DNA of 60,334 bases from Fragilariopsis cylindrus CCMP1102. Lineage: Eukaryota > Bacillariophyta > Bacillariophyceae > Bacillariales > Bacillariaceae. This document shows, one piece after another, positions 54,968 to 60,334 of the stretch. The stretch is taken from NCBI GenBank assembly GCA_900095095.1, contig FMBT01000535.1, forward strand, positions 1 to 60,334. Reading direction: 5' to 3'. Position numbers and translations under genes: made by a program. The notes beneath the pieces are model-generated. The model was not told the DNA's origin, ran no database searches, and worked only from the letters and a program-made list of their open reading frames with translations. Position 1 is the stretch's first letter. Each line of letters opens with the position of its first letter.

Positions 54968-57900
54968 ATGCTTGGTTTAATTAATGATTGTACAGAACAA
55001 CTCGTTATCACCAAATTTGGTTTAGATGCATGGCATACAATAAAAGAAAATGCAAAATGTGATGTAAAAGATTATGGTTTTATTTCACATGGACATTATC
55101 CTGATAGTGCAACGGTTGATATTGTTGTTGCTGCTGCTGCATTACTAAAAGTTGGTGTTGATGATGTATTAGAATTATTTGGACATTTTTTCTTACAATA
55201 TACTATTGAGAAAGGATATGATAATTTATTAAGATGTCAAGGTTCAAATTTACGTTTATGGTTATCAAATTTAAATGCAATGCATGCACATTTACAAAGT
55301 GCAATGCCTGCTGGTAATTTTCCTGTATTTTGGTGTGAAAATTGTATTACACATGAGGGAACAATTATATTACATTATTATAGTATTCGTGGTCCATTAT
55401 TAAGTGGTGTTGTGGTTGGTATTGTTAAAGAGGTTGCTAAAGTATATTTTGATGTTGAAATTGATATGGATAAATTAGCAGTACAAGATGAAAACGCAGA
55501 CCAGCAATGTACAACATGGCGTATATCATCTATTGATCCAGCAATGAGTTATAAATTAACAACTGATAAGGGTAAAAAAGCGAAGAAATGTGCAATGACT
55601 GGTCTGGATGCTATTCATAGGATGTCTAATCAAGATGATGATATGAGTGCAACTACTGCAAGTTCATTCTCATCAATGCCAATGACATGTCCATTCACGG
55701 GTGCTTGTTGTAGTCCGACTGGACGTGATTCTTCTGGTATTACTCTTACTTCCTTGTACGAAGAAGAAAAATTAGAATGTCCATTCGTTGGTGGTGGTGG
55801 GAATGATGCTTTATCTCGTTGTGTTTCTAAACAAGATCAAACTAGTACTCGAAGTCTTAACGTAACATCCGATGAAGCGATGTACATAAAAGAAAAATTA
55901 GAATGTCCATTCGGTGGTGGTGGGAATGATGCTTCATCTCGTGGTCTTTCTAAACAAGATCAAACTAGTACTCGAAGTCTTAACGTAACATCCGATGAAG
56001 CGAAGATGTTAATGGGTAAACTTATCAAGAGAACTAATAGTACTGAGAATTTAAAAAGAATAGCAGAGAGCATGAATGGTGGTGGTGGCACCAGTAGTGG
56101 TGGCAGTGGTAGTGACGTAGTATTGGACTGCGTCGGATCGATACCAGCATCACCAACACCCAAAGGAAAGAAGAAGGCGGCTATTAGTAGTAGGAAGTTA
56201 AAGAAGAAGGCGAAGAATGCTGCTCTTGTTTCAAAGATATCAATGGAATATACGAATGGACTACCATCATCTATGGTTTGTTCGATTTTTCCATATCATG
56301 TTGTAAGTACTCTGATATCTGATGTGACGTGATGTGACAGTTCGATTCGATTCGATTCGATTCGATTCGATTCAATTCGTTGTTTCGTTTTGATTTCATG
56401 TGCCGCTGAACCCACTAACATTCCATAATTCCATAATTCTACTCTCCCTCTCTATATTTTCTTCCTATCTCTTTCACCTCCCCTACGAACAAATAAACAC
56501 ACTATATTGCCACACCGCCGATTTGCCACCGCCGTGTCCATCATCGTCGACAATAACAACAACGAAAACGATCTTCAAAAACAAACAACAATAACAACAA
56601 CACTACCACCTCTTTTGTTAGATGGTGGATGTAAATTTCATGATCGTACAAGTTGGTTATGCATTACCAGAAATTTTAATGCGTGATGAGGAAGAATTAG
56701 TTGGTCAATCTATTGGTGATGTATTCAAAATTGTTAAACCAATATTAGGTGGTTGGGACTGGCCAACATTACAACGATTAGCTGATCAGAAATTCTTCTT
56801 AACACCCCTTGGTTTTCATGATGTAAAGACCGGTGCAGAAGTTGAATATACTAATTCTGGTATTAAATTTAAAGGTAATATGGTACAAATATCAACAAAG
56901 CAAGCAATGTTCGTGTTAAGTCCAGATGCTGATAATATTACTGAATTAACAACAATGGGTTTAACATTGAGTGATTTACCATTACATTCATTTCAACGTG
57001 ATGTTGTATTTTTAGGTGAACATATCGCATCTGAAGTCCGTACAGCGCATAAACTCGATAAATTAAGTAAACGTCTTGAAAAAGAAAAGAATTTATCAGA
57101 CACGTTATTAAATAGTATGTTACCCCGATCGGTGGCTGAAAGTATGAGAGCCGGTGAGGCAGTTGAACCATTACTTTATGAAAATGTTACATTATTCTTT
57201 AGTGATATTGTTGGATTTACAAGAATATGTGATCAAGTTGAACCACGGGATGTAATTGATATGTTAAATCAATTATATTATGTTATGGATCATTTAGCAT
57301 CCACTTCAATTTATATAAAGTTGAAACAATCGGTGACGCTTATATGTGTTGTTCTGGGTTGCCAACACCGACCGAACAACATGCACAAAATGTTGCTAAT
57401 TTTGCATTAGCTGTTCGTGAATGTGTCCATTTAGTTGAATCACCTGTTGATCGTAAACCATTAAAACTACGAATTGGTATCCAGTAAGTATTTTTTATCT
57501 GTATTATTCTGTTGGTAGTGTTGTCATCTAGTATATGATTGTGCTTTTATCTCACCCTAACTGCATATTACGTTTACTTTATTACAGTACCGGGCACTGT
57601 ATGGGAGGTGTTGTAGGAACACTCGCACCACATTGTAAGTTTTTGTAATCAACAAATCGTTTAATTTTATTGCGGGGGGGGAGGCGATGATTCTTTCTTC
57701 TTTTCTCGCTCAATTTGGATCTTAGATTTTTAATAACTTTTCGTCGTCGCCCTTATGATTATTCTATTGTGATTTGACTCACGTTTGTTATCTTAACTTT
57801 ACCTTACGTTTGCATTTATTTTATTGCAGATTGTTTGTTCGGTGATATGGTCAATACAACAGCACGACACGAGTCGACTGGTATGGAAGGGAAGATCCAA

Positions 57901-59583
57901 TGTTCCAGTGTATTACATGAGCATCTTGCAGAATATTCTGCCGATAGTAAAGGTCCGATGTATAACTTTACACCACGTGGATACGTTGATATGAAGGGAA
58001 AGGGCCAATGCTATACGTATTGGCTTGATGGGGGTAGTGAATACAATGGACTTGCCGGTCCTACCGTAATATCCGAATTACGAAAACAAGTCAAGCAGTT
58101 ACTTCGTCAGAAGAAATGGAAGGAACTAAAAATCTTTAAATTTGCTCGACGAGCTAGTAACGCAAGTACGCTGGGTCCAGCCTCTGCTTGTAGTCACGAT
58201 CTCGGATCAATAACAACAGAATCCACGACAACTAATAGAGACGATACCATTGAATCATTTGCTCTTGATGAATTGGTTGGGAAAACAGAAACAGACGCCC
58301 CTACCTCGTCGATGTCCGACAAGTTTTTCAATGGTGTTGATGTTGATGTTCCTGTGGATGATGGCGATGATGACGATTTATCTAATCACGATACGGTTTC
58401 TTTTATTGCACTTAAAAAGACAGCGTGGTCACACATTAAGTGGAGTCCAGACCTTTCACGTAAAGACCTTGTTGATGCGATCCATGGATTACTATCCAGT
58501 ATGCTTTGGAAGTGCTCAGATGATGTCATACAGTCACGATCAGATGTACCTACACACAAGGAATTCCTAGACCAAGAGTTATTGCGATTCGTTGACCGCA
58601 TCTCTACCTTATATAATGACTGTCCGTTCCATTCATGGACTCATGCATGTCAGGTTACTTTATCTGCTACTTTTCTTGTAAAGGAGTACCACAAGACAAA
58701 GGATGAATTTGGTGGATCGTTCGATAGTCATCCATTTGTTCGTTTCACTGCAGTCTTTGCTGCTCTTATTCACGATGTCAAGCATCTTGGCGTTCCTAAC
58801 GCACAGCTCAAGGAAGAGGGTCATCCACTGAGTGAAGTGTACTATCAAGGAAGTTACCTAGAGAGACAATCCATCCAGGTTGGATTGGGTATATTCATGG
58901 AGGAATTTACTGAGCTTTCTACTACGGTCCTCGAGCTTTGTCCCGAGTTTATTCATCTCGTTACGTCCGCTATCCTCGCCACGGACATCTCAAATAAAGA
59001 AACGGAACGAAAAGTCCAAGAACGATTCGATCGAGTGATTGTCGCTACCGGTAAGGACTATGCTGTTACGGAACTTGATAAGACCCAATCCGTCGTCGAA
59101 CATATACTTTTGCTTGCTGATGTGGGTCATTGTTCACAAGGATACGATAACTTTCTCATCTGGAATGCCGCATTCTTCCATGAACGTTTTCAAGGTTTTC
59201 AAGCTGGTCGTGGTAGTGATCCTCGTCAAGAAGAATGGCATCAAGGGCAAATTGGATTCATCGAAGGTTATATCATCCCTCTTGCGGTACGATGCAACAC
59301 CCTCATACCTCAGTGTAAATTCTCGAAAGGATCACGTCGTATCGTTCGCAAATGGAAGATTGACGGGAAGGATTACTGTGACAAGCTTGTTGAACATAGC
59401 ATAGAGGCGGAAAAGGTAACAACAACGACGACGTCGTCGTCCACAACAACAAAGAAGAATCGAAAGCGATCTTCTGGGATTCGAAAAATGTTCTTTCCTA
59501 GTAGAAAATCGTTGAGTGATGGCTACGTAACACCACCTAAGATAAGCAATAGTCGATTACGACAAGCTAAAGCTTCGCTATAA
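54968..59583 (+). CDS. heme-NO sensor / guanylate cyclase / class I phosphodiesterase fusion
   Basis: Exons 54968-56302, 56622-57483, 57588-57634 and 57830-59583. One frame break at CC 57301-57302 (one base short) is needed, after which the total is 1332 aa. Residues 1-185 are an HNOB (H-NOX) domain with proximal His106 (NLNAMHAHL) and the heme YxSxR motif (YYSIR). A linker carries a 42-residue tandem repeat, then an HNOBA/PAS-like region and a signalling coiled coil. The class III cyclase has metal Asp in FFSDIVGF and GDAYM, Glu of KVET and Cys of HYCLFGD for GTP choice, and NTTARHE catalytic Asn/Arg. So a homodimer could be active. The PDE domain has FHSWTH, HDVKHLG, ATDIS and LLADVGH metal ligands and a GQIGFIE purine-site Gln. 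It would make and destroy cGMP under heme-gas control. Confidence 0.92.
56341..56378. repeat. (GATTC)n microsatellite in cyclase intron 1
   Basis: About seven units of the pentamer GATTC, 40 bp after the intron donor. Confidence 0.95.
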
Positions 59584-60034
59584 TATGACTAACTAACTAA
59601 CTTTTATAAGGATAATTATGATTTGAAATATAACAATAGAAAGAAAACATTCAACGACTAGACTGCGCGTACAGTACGACAACTAACTAGAAAGTGTATC
59701 TCCCATTCAGTCTTTCTGCATGATAATAGCGGGTACCCCTACTGGAAATTATTTTTATAGCGTGTTTTTGCAGAGTAGGGCATAACCGCTTTTTTTCAAC
59801 CAGGTAAGCAAAGCGGTTATCCCTACCTGCTTTTTTCAAAGGGGTAAGCAAGCGGATATGCATGAACCCTATTTTTCAAAGCGGGTAGGCAAAGCGGTTA
59901 TTCCCTACCACGCTAAAAAATAAAAGAAGTATTTAGTTTCTAGCAAGCCCCCAAAAATTATTAGTGCCGCAAGGCCCAGGTTATATTCTATTTTTGTTGT
60001 TTTACTAATATCATTTTGTGTATTTCTTCTTTAC
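59584..60034. other. intergenic between convergent genes, holding a foldback repeat
   Basis: This holds the cyclase 3' UTR and the foldback at 59758-59915. No gene is seen. Confidence 0.55.
59758..59915. repeat. foldback repeat, copy 2 of the GCGGGTAGGGAT family
   Basis: The left end TAGCGTG, followed by GTAGGGCATAACCGCTTT, pairs with the right end, whose reverse complement begins TAGCGTGGTAGGGAATAACC. Inside are more AAGCGGTTAT and CTACCTGCTTTT words. It has no coding capacity. Confidence 0.75.
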
Positions 60035-60334
60035 TTATTTGTTATTATTATATTTATTCATGGCACGTAATTTCTTTTGTACTTCCGGTGATATTCTTGC
60101 TCCTAGTCCTTTTTGCATTTTACTATTTTTCTTGTTGTGTACCATTAATTTTTTTTCTTTTTCTAGTTTCAATAATTCCTTTTTCTTTTTCGACAATGAG
60201 GATGCTTTTAAGGATGGTGGAGTATATCGACGACTTGAAAATCTTTCACAATAACGTCGTCATTATTTTGATTTTGATTAGTATTAGTAATAGTATGATG
60301 ATCATTATTGCCGTCGACATTATTTCTTTGACCT
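60035..60334 (-). CDS. 3' end of an unidentified Lys-rich protein, cut by the window edge
   Basis: The minus strand is open from the window edge (Asn/Asp/Thr-rich), then changes frame near an AAA run (TTT at 60244-60246 on the plus strand). It continues as SSRRYTPPSLKASSLSKKKK and on to ISPEVQKKLRAMNKY and a stop at 60035-60037. One added A joins both parts. The last 60 residues are Lys/Leu-rich and probably helical. The short Q-K-G-L-G-A-R-I-S-P-E-V stretch looks conserved, but I cannot name a family. The start lies outside the window. Confidence 0.5.

Noticed and set aside
1..60334. tRNA genes, rRNA and CRISPR arrays
   Set aside because: I looked for the tRNA B-box and cloverleaf arms and for regularly spaced repeats. 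None was convincing, and the only tRNA-like stretch is the 14-base copia primer site.

Overview
The window looks like nuclear DNA of a diatom or a close photosynthetic stramenopile. Genes are separated, AT-biased intergenic DNA is common, and spliceosomal introns are about 110-320 nt with GTAAGT-like donors. A transporter carries a signal peptide followed by an Ala-Phe plastid-targeting motif. The retroelement is a Ty1/copia type resembling diatom copias, and there are secreted proteins with Ser-Pro-Thr linkers. I cannot name the species.

Layout. (1) 1-9.5 kb: a four-exon plastid-type drug/metabolite transporter (-), a small three-TM protein (+), an INO80C/IES6-like chromatin-remodelling subunit (-), and divergent from it a TFIIS-N-domain nuclear protein (+). 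(2) 9.5-17 kb: XPD/Rad3 helicase (+), convergent with ORC4 (-), then a pentanucleotide microsatellite and a tandem-CREG membrane glycoprotein (+). (3) 17.6-28 kb: a 9.4-kb LTR copia element on the minus strand, inserted in the 3' end of an older decayed copia. (4) 29-34 kb: a 1569-aa RNA-binding protein with two RRMs, three zinc knuckles and an RGG-like tail. (5) 35-39 kb: secreted Cys-rich proteins, including a divergent pair sharing a C-terminal domain. (6) 39-47 kb: a type II sulfotransferase (-), a class 3 lipase (+) and a fusion of a THI5/SsuA-like domain to a FolD-like domain with a mitochondrial-type leader (-). (7) 47-54 kb: a decayed fasciclin gene, a Cys-rich surface protein, a foldback element and a long repeat-rich gap. 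(8) 55-60 kb: a 1332-aa fusion of a heme-NO/O2 sensor, guanylate cyclase and class I phosphodiesterase (+), then the 3' end of an unidentified gene (-).

A theme running through the window is single-base frame breaks, mostly in short homopolymers, inside genes that are otherwise well conserved: IES6 (1), XPD (4), ORC4 (1), cyclase-PDE (1), the copia polyprotein (3) and the last partial gene (1). After allowing for them, the XPD, ORC4, IES6 and cyclase-PDE models give total lengths divisible by three. This favours assembly indels over real pseudogenes, although decay is not excluded.

The most unusual finds are the THI5-like/FolD fusion, the NO-sensor cyclase-phosphodiesterase fusion, the possibly Gag-derived tail of the RRM protein, and a copia primer-binding site that matches the anticodon arm of tRNA-Asn rather than a tRNA 3' end.
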